Assembly: GCF_024137025.1 (NCBI RefSeq)
Contig: NZ_JAMYJR010000031.1
Location: 1 to 64,000, forward strand
Source: Paractinoplanes aksuensis
GTDB lineage: Bacteria; Actinomycetota; Actinomycetes; Mycobacteriales; Micromonosporaceae
Length of the DNA stretch: 64,000 bases
Reading direction: 5' to 3'
Shown here piece after piece: positions 1-7,593 of the stretch. The notes beneath the pieces were generated by a model. That model did not search any database and was not told the origin of the DNA. It saw only the letters and a list, made by a program, of their open reading frames with translations. Numbering within the stretch: position 1 is the stretch's first letter; each line of letters begins with the position of its first letter. The translations under genes and the position numbers were made by a program.

Positions 1-174
1 AGAGTGAGCAGGTGGCCGCTTGCTGCCAGTCCCTCAACAGGGCGACTGATCACCCAACCGACGTTAAACGCGAAGCTTAGGGCACGCGGCGAAAACGTGC
101 CGCGCGTTGTCCACAGGCGCTGTTCGTGCCAATCCGGTTGCTGCGGGGACCACGATCGAGGTAGTCAGGACGAC

Positions 175-684
175 ATGGGGAGCTGGACTGTGCACCGGGT
201 GACAGGCGACGACGCGGCGCGCATGCGGGCGCTACGGCTCGAGATGCTGGCCGACACCCCGCTGGCGTTCCTCGAGACGCTCGCCGACGCCGCGGCCCGC
301 TCCCACGAGGGCTACCGGCGGCGCATCGTCGAGGCCTCGACCGGCAACAGCCTGGCCATGTTCGTGGCCGACCCGGGCAACGGCGGGCGGCTGATCGGGC
401 ACGCGGGCGGCACGGTGATGCCCGAGTTCCCCGGCGAGACGGTGATCTTCGCGGTCTACGTCACGCCGGCCCACCGCGGCGGCAAGGTGCTGGCCGACCT
501 GATCGAGGCGATCAACGACTGGGGCCGGGCCGCGGGCCGCCGGCGGGCCCTGCTCGAGGTGGTCGTGGGCAACGACCGGGCCGTCCGGGCGTACGAGAAG
601 CTGGGTTTCACCGACACCGGCGAGCGGGTGCCCCACCCGGTGATCCCCACGCTGACCGAGCTGCGGATGCGCCGGGCCCTCTGA
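175..684 (+). CDS. GNAT family N-acetyltransferase
   Basis: A 169-residue single-domain GNAT protein, probably transferring an acetyl group from acetyl-CoA to an amine; the substrate is unknown. The C-terminal half carries the family pattern: a beta strand (VIFAVYVTP) leading into the acetyl-CoA binding region [12 protein letters not shown], then [13 protein letters not shown], the usual final motif. The A-motif here is HRGGKV rather than the canonical R/Q-x-x-G-x-G/A, a mild divergence. I start at the ATG at 175, preceded by AGGA at 167-170; the frame stays open further upstream but that extension (rich in Cys and Arg) does not look like GNAT sequence. Its TGA overlaps the next ATG (TGATG), so it is translationally coupled to the HExxH protein. 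Family assignment is firm, substrate not. Confidence 0.85.
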   Translation: MGSWTVHRVTGDDAARMRALRLEMLADTPLAFLETLADAAARSHEGYRRRIVEASTGNSLAMFVADPGNGGRLIGHAGGTVMPEFPGETVIFAVYVTPAHRGGKVLADLIEAINDWGRAAGRRRALLEVVVGNDRAVRAYEKLGFTDTGERVPHPVIPTLTELRMRRAL

Positions 685-1169
685 TGGCCGCGCGGCACGT
701 GACCCGGGGCGTGCTCACCGCGCTCAACGGCACCACCGGCGCGGGCCTGCTGATCGCTGTGCTCACCCGCAGCCGGCTGCGTCGCGGCCGCCACGGTGTG
801 CTGATCGCCGAGGGCTACCGCCTGCCGATCCCGCCGGCCTCGTGCTTCACGGTCGGCTCGGTGATCGTGACCCGGCGCAGCGCCGAGTGGCTGCTCGACG
901 AGCAGCGGGCCGCGCTGTTCGGCCACGAGCACCGCCACGCCGAGCAGTACGCCGTGCTGGGCCCGCTGTTCTGGCCCGCCTACTGGGCCGCGTGCGGCTG
1001 GTCGTACGCCACGACCGGCTCGTGGGGCGTCCGCAACTTCCTCGAGAAGAACGCGGGGCTGAAGGCCGGCGGTTATCCCACCGACCTTCCGCTGCGTCCG
1101 TGGGCCGTCAGAGGTCTTGCTGCCATTCGATCCAGGCGTCGACCGGACGAAAGCCCATCGCCAGATTGA
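684..1169 (+). CDS. small HExxH-motif protein, unknown function
   Basis: A 161-residue protein coupled by TGATG overlap to the upstream acetyltransferase. The N-terminus has a moderately hydrophobic stretch (around residues 10-27), suggesting a membrane-associated protein. Residues about 81-85 read HEHRH, a fit to the HExxH zinc-metallopeptidase signature, followed by AEQYA and a Trp/Tyr-rich hydrophobic segment ([12 protein letters not shown]). A third zinc ligand cannot be assigned by eye. The last 62 bases overlap the convergent double-GNAT gene on the other strand. It resembles short actinobacterial proteins annotated as hypothetical; a peptidase role is inference from one motif. Confidence 0.7.
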   Translation: MAARHVTRGVLTALNGTTGAGLLIAVLTRSRLRRGRHGVLIAEGYRLPIPPASCFTVGSVIVTRRSAEWLLDEQRAALFGHEHRHAEQYAVLGPLFWPAYWAACGWSYATTGSWGVRNFLEKNAGLKAGGYPTDLPLRPWAVRGLAAIRSRRRPDESPSPD

Positions 1170-2085
1170 TGTCGAGCATGAACGCGTTCTCGGTCGCGTT
1201 GAACGTGTCGATCGCCTCGGCCGCCGGCCGCTGCTCCCGGATGTGATCGAGGTTGTCCAGCTTGACCAGCAGGCCGAGGCGGTGGCCGCGGTGGTCGGGG
1301 TCGACCAGCGTCGTGTTCTGCCAGACGTGGCTCGGCCGGTCGAGGTCGACGACCAACCAGGTGAAGGCCACCATCTTGTCGCCGATCAACGCGCCCGACT
1401 GATAGCTGCGACGACCTCGTTTCTCGCGCGCCTCTTCGCCCTTGCGCATGCGGTCGGCGTCGAGCTTTTCCGGCTCCCAGTTGATGTCGCCGGTGGGCGC
1501 GTCGACGTTGAGCCGGGCCTCGAGGTAGGCCAGGTCGTCGATGATGTCGTCGGGCGCCACCCCGATCCAGCGCCGCAGGCGGTAGCCCTCGGAACGCTTG
1601 TCGGCCTCGGCCCGCAACTCGGCCAGCTTCGCCTCGTCGAGGGTGGTGAGGTCGAGCCGGCTGCGGGTCTCGGCCAGACCGGCTTTGGCCCCCATGGCCT
1701 CGGCGAAGGCGGCGCCGTCGGGGTGCCGGTCGACCGTGGCCGCCTGCAGATGCCGGCGATCGTTGGCCCGAGCCCGCTCGACGGCCAGGGCATGCAGCGC
1801 GCGGCCCACCCCGTGCCGGCGATGCCCCGGCAGCACAAGCAGGTCGACCTCGACATTGCTCAGATTGTCGAGCTGGGGGAACGTCAGCTCGAGGTAGCCG
1901 ACGGGCTGGTCGTCGATGTAGCCCAGATACCGCTCGTACGTGTACCCGGGTGGTGGATTGTCGAAGAGCGCAAGAAAGTTCTTTTGCGACTGGTACGGGA
2001 TGTCGGGACAGTCGTGGATGGCCGTGGCCCGGGCGATCTCGTAGGCGATCTCGGGCGAGGCGAGGGGACCCGTAGAAATGCGCAT
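1108..2085 (-). CDS. tandem-GNAT acetyltransferase
   Basis: A 325-residue protein with two GNAT-like halves. The first (residues about 60-130) has the acyl-CoA loop [17 protein letters not shown], a clean R-R-x-G-x-G/A match; the second (about 215-320) has a weaker copy, [14 protein letters not shown], followed by [18 protein letters not shown], the usual late Asn-rich motif. Such double-GNAT proteins are common in actinomycetes and usually lack a known substrate. I chose the ATG at 2085 (MRISTG), with AGGGTGG just upstream; an ATG 57 bases further out (2142) is possible but adds only basic, low-information residues. It is monocistronic, and its 3' end overlaps the convergent gene at 684-1169 by 62 bases. 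Confidence 0.85.
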   Translation of the reverse strand: MRISTGPLASPEIAYEIARATAIHDCPDIPYQSQKNFLALFDNPPPGYTYERYLGYIDDQPVGYLELTFPQLDNLSNVEVDLLVLPGHRRHGVGRALHALAVERARANDRRHLQAATVDRHPDGAAFAEAMGAKAGLAETRSRLDLTTLDEAKLAELRAEADKRSEGYRLRRWIGVAPDDIIDDLAYLEARLNVDAPTGDINWEPEKLDADRMRKGEEAREKRGRRSYQSGALIGDKMVAFTWLVVDLDRPSHVWQNTTLVDPDHRGHRLGLLVKLDNLDHIREQRPAAEAIDTFNATENAFMLDINLAMGFRPVDAWIEWQQDL

Positions 2086-2343
2086 GGCCGCCACCCTGCT
2101 CGGTGACGGCCATGAACGCGAGCGAATATTTCGCTCTCTCAAGTTGGTCGGGATGGCGGACGCACAGCGCCTCCGGCACTGGGTCGTTGGGCACCTCGAG
2201 AGATTGTCGCCAAGCTCGAAGGTGAGGGGCCTCGTACGGCGTCACGCCCTCCCGCAGAGAGCATCTTGCCGACCCTGGGAACGCGGCGCAAGTCCTCCGG
2301 CGATGGAATTCTCACTTCCTGGCGGAATGCTGACTACTCAGAG

Positions 2344-3624
2344 TCATCCGAGCAGGCCCGCCTCGCGCGCGCCCTTCAGCGACGGCTTGATCCGATAGGT
2401 CGGCCCGACCTGCTCGGCCACGGCGTCGATGGTCTTGAGGCCCTCGCCGGTGTTGTAGACGACCGTCTCGAGCTCGGGGTCGAGCTTGCCACTGGCGACC
2501 AGCTTCTTGAGCACGGCCACGGTCGTGCCGCCCGCGGTCTCGGCGAAGACGCCGGTGGTCTCGGCCAGCAGCCGGATGCCGGCCCGGATCTCGTCGTCGT
2601 CGGCGTAGTCCATCCAGCCGCCGGTGCGCTTGACGGCCTCGATCGCGTACGCCCCCGCGGCCGGGTCGCCGATGTTGAGCGACTTGGCGATGCCGGTCGG
2701 CTTGACCGGGGTGATCTCGTCGGTGCCGGCCTGCAGCGCGGTGGCGATCGGGTTGCACCCGGCCGACTGCGCGCCGAACACCTTCCAGCCGCCCTCGGGC
2801 GCCTCGACCAGGCCCGCCTCGACCAGCTCGGAGAACGCCTTGTCGACCTTGGTCAGCAGCTCGCCCGAGGCCATCGGGATGACCACCTGGGCCGGGATGC
2901 GCCAGCCGAGCTGCTCGGCCACCTCGTAGCCCAGGGTCTTGGAGCCCTCGGCGTAGAACGGCCGCACGTTCACGTTGACGAACGCGGTGTCCTCGAACTC
3001 GTCGGTCTCGACCAGTTCGCCGCAGAGCCGGTTCACGTCGTCGTACGAGCCCTCGATGGCCACCAGGTCGCCGCCGTACACCGCGGTCGTGATGACCTTG
3101 CCCTGCTCGAGGTCGGACGGGATGAAGACGATGCTGGGGGCGCCGGCCCGGGCCGCGTGGGCGGCCACCGAGTTGGCCAGGTTGCCGGTGGAGGCGCAGG
3201 CGAAGCGGGTGAAGCCGAGGCCGCGGGCCGCGGTCAGCGCCACCGAGACCACCCTGTCCTTGAAAGAGTGGGTCGGGTTGGCCGAGTCGTCCTTGACCCA
3301 CAGCGGCGCCCGCAGCCCGACCGCGGCGGCCAGGGCGGGCGCGCTGACCAGCGGGGTCAGGCCGGGGTCGAGGGTGACGCGGGTGGCCGGGTCCTGTCCG
3401 GCCGGCAGCAGGCCGGCGTAGCGCCAGATGTTCTGCGGCCCGGCCTCGATCTGCTCACGGGTGACCCGCGCGAGGGCGGCCTGGTCGTAGGCCACCTCGA
3501 GCGGGCCGAAACACTCGTAACAGGCGTGCTGGGCGATCAGCGGGTACTCGGCGCCGCACGCGCGGCAGACCAGGCCCGTGGCCGGCGAAGAGGTAGCGGT
3601 GGGTGCGCTGACGGCAGACGTCAT
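2344..3624 (-). CDS. thrC: threonine synthase
   Basis: Threonine synthase (426 aa), the PLP enzyme converting O-phosphohomoserine to threonine, the last step of threonine biosynthesis. Residues 19-41 form a zinc-ribbon-like pair (CRAC ... CYEC) found in one threonine synthase class. The PLP lysine is K122 in NPTHSFKDR; later blocks include CASTGNLANSVAAHAA, which would contact the phosphate, and GGTTVAVLKKL near the end. Length is normal. The ATG at 3624 follows AAGG at six bases and is directly downstream of a SAM-I riboswitch (3639-3768), so expression should respond to S-adenosylmethionine, the product of the competing branch from homoserine. The gene is alone on its strand between the ABC operon terminator and the GNAT gene. 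Confidence 0.97.
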   Translation of the reverse strand: MTSAVSAPTATSSPATGLVCRACGAEYPLIAQHACYECFGPLEVAYDQAALARVTREQIEAGPQNIWRYAGLLPAGQDPATRVTLDPGLTPLVSAPALAAAVGLRAPLWVKDDSANPTHSFKDRVVSVALTAARGLGFTRFACASTGNLANSVAAHAARAGAPSIVFIPSDLEQGKVITTAVYGGDLVAIEGSYDDVNRLCGELVETDEFEDTAFVNVNVRPFYAEGSKTLGYEVAEQLGWRIPAQVVIPMASGELLTKVDKAFSELVEAGLVEAPEGGWKVFGAQSAGCNPIATALQAGTDEITPVKPTGIAKSLNIGDPAAGAYAIEAVKRTGGWMDYADDDEIRAGIRLLAETTGVFAETAGGTTVAVLKKLVASGKLDPELETVVYNTGEGLKTIDAVAEQVGPTYRIKPSLKGAREAGLLG

Positions 3625-3625
3625 T

Positions 3626-3640
3626 AGAGGCCTTCCCTCT
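3626..3640 (-). promoter_or_regulatory. Shine-Dalgarno hairpin before thrC
   Basis: In the thrC mRNA, AGAGG (3640-3636) can pair perfectly with CCUCU (3630-3626) around the loop GAAGG, immediately before the AUG. The ribosome-binding purines lie in the stem and loop. The two outermost bases of the 5' arm (3640, 3639) are also the last two bases of riboswitch helix P1, so the two structures compete. This is what base pairing shows; whether it forms in vivo is inference. Confidence 0.5.
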
Positions 3641-3768
3641 CATCTTTCCCCGCGGCGACCTGCCGGACCGGGGACGGAATTAGCACCTGCCGCGTGCGGT
3701 CTCTTCAATGAGAATCGCGGTGGTTGCCGGGGCTTCAACGGGCCGTTCCCTCTGCCCCTCTGGATGAG
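3639..3768 (-). ncRNA. SAM-I riboswitch (S box) upstream of thrC
   Basis: The minus strand matches the SAM-I aptamer closely. P1 is CUCAUC (3768-3763) with GAUGAG (3644-3639). Inside are the kink-turn AGAGGGGCAGAGGGA, the block CCGUUGAAGCCCCGGCAACC, a P3 hairpin with CCGCG/CGCGG arms, then AGGUGCUAAUUCCG, a P4 hairpin with CCCCG/CGGGG, and AAAGAUGAG. These are the conserved SAM-binding core elements. Only 14 bases separate P1 from the thrC AUG, leaving no room for an intrinsic terminator, so control must act on translation initiation. Confidence 0.95.
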
Positions 3769-3798
3769 GTATTCAGTTGTGTTTCCAACACCTTACGA

Positions 3799-3830
3799 CG
3801 GGATCCCTCGAAACAGCGCGAGGGATCCCG
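3799..3830 (-). terminator. rho-independent-like terminator after ABC operon
   Basis: A perfect 12-base inverted repeat (CGGGATCCCTCG at 3799-3810, its complement at 3819-3830) with an 8-base loop lies 21 bases beyond the stop of the permease gene on the minus strand. There is no U tract, as usual for GC-rich actinomycetes. It would insulate the ABC operon from the thrC riboswitch. Confidence 0.75.
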
Positions 3831-3851
3831 AGGTGTGAGCAAGACCCCGGG

Positions 3852-4715
3852 CTACGAGGTGACGTCCTTGCGGGTGAACCGCCAGAACGCCAGGCCCCAG
3901 CACAGGGTGGCGTAGGCGACCGCGCTGATCGCCCCCTTGACCAGGTCGTCCGACTGGGCCGGGGTGGAGAGCAGCCCCTGCCAGGCGTCGCTGAAGTGGG
4001 TCGGCAGCAGGTACCGGATGGTCCCCAAGGCGGTGATCTGGTCGAGGATGCTGGACAGGATCCAGATCATCACCGCGCCGCCGACCGCCCCCAGCGGCGC
4101 GTCGGTCAGCACCCCGAGCAGGAAGGCCAGCCCGGCCACGACCAGCATCGAGACGGCCAGGTAGCCGACGATCGCGAACAACCGCAGCAGACCAGGCCCG
4201 GGGGCGATCTCGGCCGCCACCGTGCTCCCCAGCGGATGCCAGCCGTAGCGCAGCGTCCCGGCGATCAGCGCGGTCACCACCAACGTCAGCAGGGCCAGGG
4301 CCGAGTAGCCGAGCGCGACGATCAGCTTGACCGCGAGCAGCCGGGCCCGCGGCACCGGCACGGCCAGCAGGTAGCGCAGGCTGCCCCAGCTGGCCTCGCT
4401 GGCCACCGTGTCGCCGCAGAACAGCGCGACCACCACGATCAGCAGGAAGCCGGTCGAGACGGCCAGGCAGAACAGCGCGAAGTTGAGCCCGCCCGAGGTG
4501 GCCAGCTGGACCAGGCTGTCGAAGGCCCCGCCGCTCTCGTCGTCCTCGCCGGTGCCGAACTCGAACGCGATCAGCACGATCAGCGGCAGCAGAGCCATGA
4601 AACCCAGGGCCAATTGCGTACGCCGCCGGGAGGCTTGCCGCCGCACCTCGGCCCAGATGGGCAGGGTGCGCGACGGCCGGTAGCCCGTGGCGCCTGCGCT
4701 CGTCGTGACGCTCAT
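3852..4715 (-). CDS. ABC-2 type transporter permease
   Basis: A 287-residue integral membrane protein of the ABC-2 permease class, with a first membrane span at about residues 35-55 (LALGFMALLPLIVLIAF) and five more hydrophobic segments, including LNFALFCLAVSTGFLLIVVVALF and ALGYSALALLTLVVTALIAG. The segment SEASWGSLRYLLAVPVPRARLLAVKL is the typical cytoplasmic coupling region of this family. Its ATG overlaps the stop of the upstream hydrolase-ABC fusion gene (ATGA), so the two are co-translated and very likely form one exporter. Substrate unknown. Confidence 0.92.
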   Translation of the reverse strand: MSVTTSAGATGYRPSRTLPIWAEVRRQASRRRTQLALGFMALLPLIVLIAFEFGTGEDDESGGAFDSLVQLATSGGLNFALFCLAVSTGFLLIVVVALFCGDTVASEASWGSLRYLLAVPVPRARLLAVKLIVALGYSALALLTLVVTALIAGTLRYGWHPLGSTVAAEIAPGPGLLRLFAIVGYLAVSMLVVAGLAFLLGVLTDAPLGAVGGAVMIWILSSILDQITALGTIRYLLPTHFSDAWQGLLSTPAQSDDLVKGAISAVAYATLCWGLAFWRFTRKDVTS

Positions 4716-7489
4716 CGGTCTCCGCTCCCCCGCGAGTTCTCCCCCACCAGCGCGAGGAAGGCGTCCTCGAGCCGTCGCCGCGGCACCACCCGGTCGACCG
4801 CGACCCCGGCCCGCACCAGCGAGGCCACCACCTCGGAGCGCGGCGTGCCGTTCATGTCGACGATCAGCCCGGACGGGCCGTCGGGCAGCACCGAGCGCAC
4901 GCCCAGCTCGTCCAGCACCCGCTCGGCCGCGGGCACGTCGGACACCTCGAGCTGCACCGACGGCGAGTCACCGACGATGTCCTCGACCGGGCCCGAGGCG
5001 ACGATCCGGCCCTTGTTGACCACGACCGCGTGGGTGCAGGTCTGTTCCACCTCGGCCAGCAGGTGGCTCGAGACCAGCACGGCCCGGCCGTCGGTGGCGT
5101 AGCGCTTGAGCACCCGGCGCATCTCGGCGATCTGCGGCGGGTCGAGCCCGTCGGTCGGCTCGTCGAGCACCAGCAGCTCGGGCAGGCCCAGCATGGCCTG
5201 GGCGATGGCCAGCCGCTGCCGCATGCCGTGGCTGTACTTCTTGGTGCGCCGGTGGACCGAATCGCCCAGCCCGGCGATCTCGAGCGCCTCGTCGAAGCGG
5301 GCGTCGGCCCACGGCCGCCCGGTCGCCTTCCAGTAGGCCTGCAGGTTCTCGAGCCCGGTCAGGTGGGGCAGGAAGCCGGGCCCCTCGACCAGCGCGCCGA
5401 CCCGCGACAGCACCGGCGAGCCGGGCACCAGCTTGTGGCCGAACACCAGCGCCTCGCCCGCGGTCGGCATGGTCAGGCCCATGAGCACCCGCAGCGTCGT
5501 GGTCTTGCCGGCGCCGTTGGGTCCGAGCAGACCGACCACCTGGCCCCGCTGCACGGTGAAGCTGATCTCTTCCACCGCGACGAACCCGTCCCCGTACGCC
5601 TTGCGCAGGCCACTCACGACCAGCGGCGTCTCCGCGTGCTCGGGCACCGTCGGGGTCTGGCCGCGCCGCAACCGCCGCCGCCGTACGAGAAGCACGACGA
5701 CCAGCCCGATCGCGATCGCCACGAGCAGACCGGCCAGCACGTAGCGCCAGACGGTCTGCGGGTTGGCGATCGGCGTGCCGACCGCGGTCGGCAGTTCCAG
5801 GGCCGAGGCGACCTGCACCGTGTACGTGGCCGGCGCCACCGGGGAGAGGAAGGCCTGGTCGGTCGTGGCCACCACGACCCGTACGGTGTGCCCGGCCTCG
5901 ATCCGCCGCACGATCGCGGGCAGCTGGATCGTCCGCTCCTCGGCTTCGTCGACCGAAGCCGGCAGGTCAGTCAGCCGGACCGGGGCGACCAGGCCCGCGC
6001 TCAGCGTCGGGGCGCCCGACTCGTCGACGTCGTAGAGCTTGACGAAGAGGGTGGCCTCGCCGGTCGGTGAGGCGGCCCGCAGCCGTACGGTGGGCGACCC
6101 GACCACGTCGATGGCCGAGCCCACCGGCGGCGTCTCGAACCGCGCGAACTGCCCCGGGATGTCGGCCGCGACCCCGGACAGCAGCTGGCTGAGCCGTCCC
6201 CCGGTGCCGGGCAGCGACGAGATCGCGCCCGGGTTGCCGTTGGGCGGGTTGGCGATCGGCTGCGCCGGGCCCTGCAGCTCGAGCCGGGTGCGACCGGTGC
6301 CGGCCAGCCCCGGGTACGCGTCGGCCGAGTACCCGTTGGTCACGAGCCCCCGGTCGAGCGCGCTGAAGCCGGCCACCCGCGAGTAGGTGAAGTTGTCGGA
6401 CGGCGCCTCGCCCTCGCCCTTCACGTAGTGGTCGAGCCACTGCACGGTCAGGAACTTCACCCTGTCCTGGTCGCTCTGGGGCCCGGCCCCACCGTCGTGC
6501 CCGCCGGTGAACCAGGCCACCCGCACCGGAGTGCCCGCGGCCGCGATCGAGCGCGCGTTGGCGTCGGCCTCACTGAGCGGGAAGAGCGTGTCGACCGCGC
6601 CCTGGACGAGCAGCGTGGGCGCCTTGATCTGCCCGACCGTGGCGGCCGGGCTCGACCGCCGCAGCAGGTCGAGCGTCGACCGGTCGGGGTCGCCGGTGGT
6701 GGCCACGTCGAGATACGCCTTGCAGACGTCGGCCGCGAACCGCCCGCACGCCGGGTCGACGGTCATCCCGACCGGCGGGCCCGCCGCCAGGTCGGCCGCG
6801 TCGTCGCCCGTGGGCACCGCGCCCCCGTTGCCGAAGAAGACCCCGGCCCAGCCCTTCTTGAAGACGCCGGTGGCCGACGTGTCGGCCGACTGCGGCAAGA
6901 ACACGTTGGTCAGGTCGTTCCAGGTGATCGAGGGGACGATCGCGTCGACCCGCGGGTCCTGCCCGGCCAGCATCAGGGCCAGGGCCCCGCCGTACGAGCC
7001 ACCGACCACGCCCACCCGGGGGTCGCCGGCCGCGTCGGTCTGGATCTCGGGCCGGGCCGCCAGCCAGTCGAGCAGGCCCTGGGCGTCGCGGATCTCGTAG
7101 TCGGGGCTGTTCAGGTGGATCTGGCCGCCGCTGCGCCCGAAGCCCTGGGCGGTGTAGGTCAGCACCGCGTAGCCGCGCTCGGCCAGCGACTCGGCGTCGC
7201 TGCTGACCGACTCCTTGGTGCCCCCGAAGCCGTGCGCGAGCAGCACCGCGGGCACCTTGCCATCGCGGTCGCGGGGCAGGTAGAGCCGGGCGTCGAGGGC
7301 CACGTTCTCGTTGCGCTCGGGCCCGGTGACGACGGTGATCATCTCGTCCTGGGTGGTCCACGCGTCGCGCTCGGGCCACACCACCCAGCCGACCAGACCG
7401 GCGACGAGCACGAGAGCGGCCGAGCCGGCGACGATCCGCCGGCGACTCGGCCGGGGCAGGGCACGGCGCAGCCGGCTCGTCCAAGACAT
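4712..7489 (-). CDS. alpha/beta hydrolase (S15-like) fused to ABC ATPase
   Basis: A 925-residue two-enzyme fusion. Residues about 20-40 are a membrane span after an Arg-rich start; residues 45-575 form an alpha/beta hydrolase of the X-Pro dipeptidyl-peptidase (S15/CocE) type, with LLAHGFGG (oxyanion region), nucleophile motif GGSYGG near residue 165, and a C-terminal beta-sandwich. A second span lies at about 580-602, followed by basic RRRRLRRG. Residues 630-925 are a complete ABC ATPase: GPNGAGKT (about 655), signature KYSHGMRQR (about 750), LLVLDEPTDGLDP and the switch His in LVSSHLL. By topology the hydrolase faces outside and the ATPase the cytoplasm. It is coupled to the permease gene. 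I infer an exporter with a built-in extracytoplasmic hydrolase; such fusions occur in actinomycetes but their role is unknown to me. Confidence 0.9.
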   Translation of the reverse strand: MSWTSRLRRALPRPSRRRIVAGSAALVLVAGLVGWVVWPERDAWTTQDEMITVVTGPERNENVALDARLYLPRDRDGKVPAVLLAHGFGGTKESVSSDAESLAERGYAVLTYTAQGFGRSGGQIHLNSPDYEIRDAQGLLDWLAARPEIQTDAAGDPRVGVVGGSYGGALALMLAGQDPRVDAIVPSITWNDLTNVFLPQSADTSATGVFKKGWAGVFFGNGGAVPTGDDAADLAAGPPVGMTVDPACGRFAADVCKAYLDVATTGDPDRSTLDLLRRSSPAATVGQIKAPTLLVQGAVDTLFPLSEADANARSIAAAGTPVRVAWFTGGHDGGAGPQSDQDRVKFLTVQWLDHYVKGEGEAPSDNFTYSRVAGFSALDRGLVTNGYSADAYPGLAGTGRTRLELQGPAQPIANPPNGNPGAISSLPGTGGRLSQLLSGVAADIPGQFARFETPPVGSAIDVVGSPTVRLRAASPTGEATLFVKLYDVDESGAPTLSAGLVAPVRLTDLPASVDEAEERTIQLPAIVRRIEAGHTVRVVVATTDQAFLSPVAPATYTVQVASALELPTAVGTPIANPQTVWRYVLAGLLVAIAIGLVVVLLVRRRRLRRGQTPTVPEHAETPLVVSGLRKAYGDGFVAVEEISFTVQRGQVVGLLGPNGAGKTTTLRVLMGLTMPTAGEALVFGHKLVPGSPVLSRVGALVEGPGFLPHLTGLENLQAYWKATGRPWADARFDEALEIAGLGDSVHRRTKKYSHGMRQRLAIAQAMLGLPELLVLDEPTDGLDPPQIAEMRRVLKRYATDGRAVLVSSHLLAEVEQTCTHAVVVNKGRIVASGPVEDIVGDSPSVQLEVSDVPAAERVLDELGVRSVLPDGPSGLIVDMNGTPRSEVVASLVRAGVAVDRVVPRRRLEDAFLALVGENSRGSGDR

Positions 7490-7593
7490 GCATGAAAGCT
7501 AGCCCGAGCCGTCTGAGCGATGCTGTGAAACCTCTCAGCTACCAGTGGACGATAGCGTGGACCCTGGAAGGAACGATCTAGCGACAGGGGCCC

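Noticed and set aside
81-101. GGCACG/CGTGCC hairpin upstream of the first gene
   Set aside because: Only six pairs with a nine-base loop; the gene it might terminate is outside the window, so no claim is possible.
107-116. TTGTCCACAG, a match to the actinobacterial DnaA box
   Set aside because: A single copy with no clustered boxes, no AT-rich stretch and no dnaA/dnaN genes nearby; it is not an origin.
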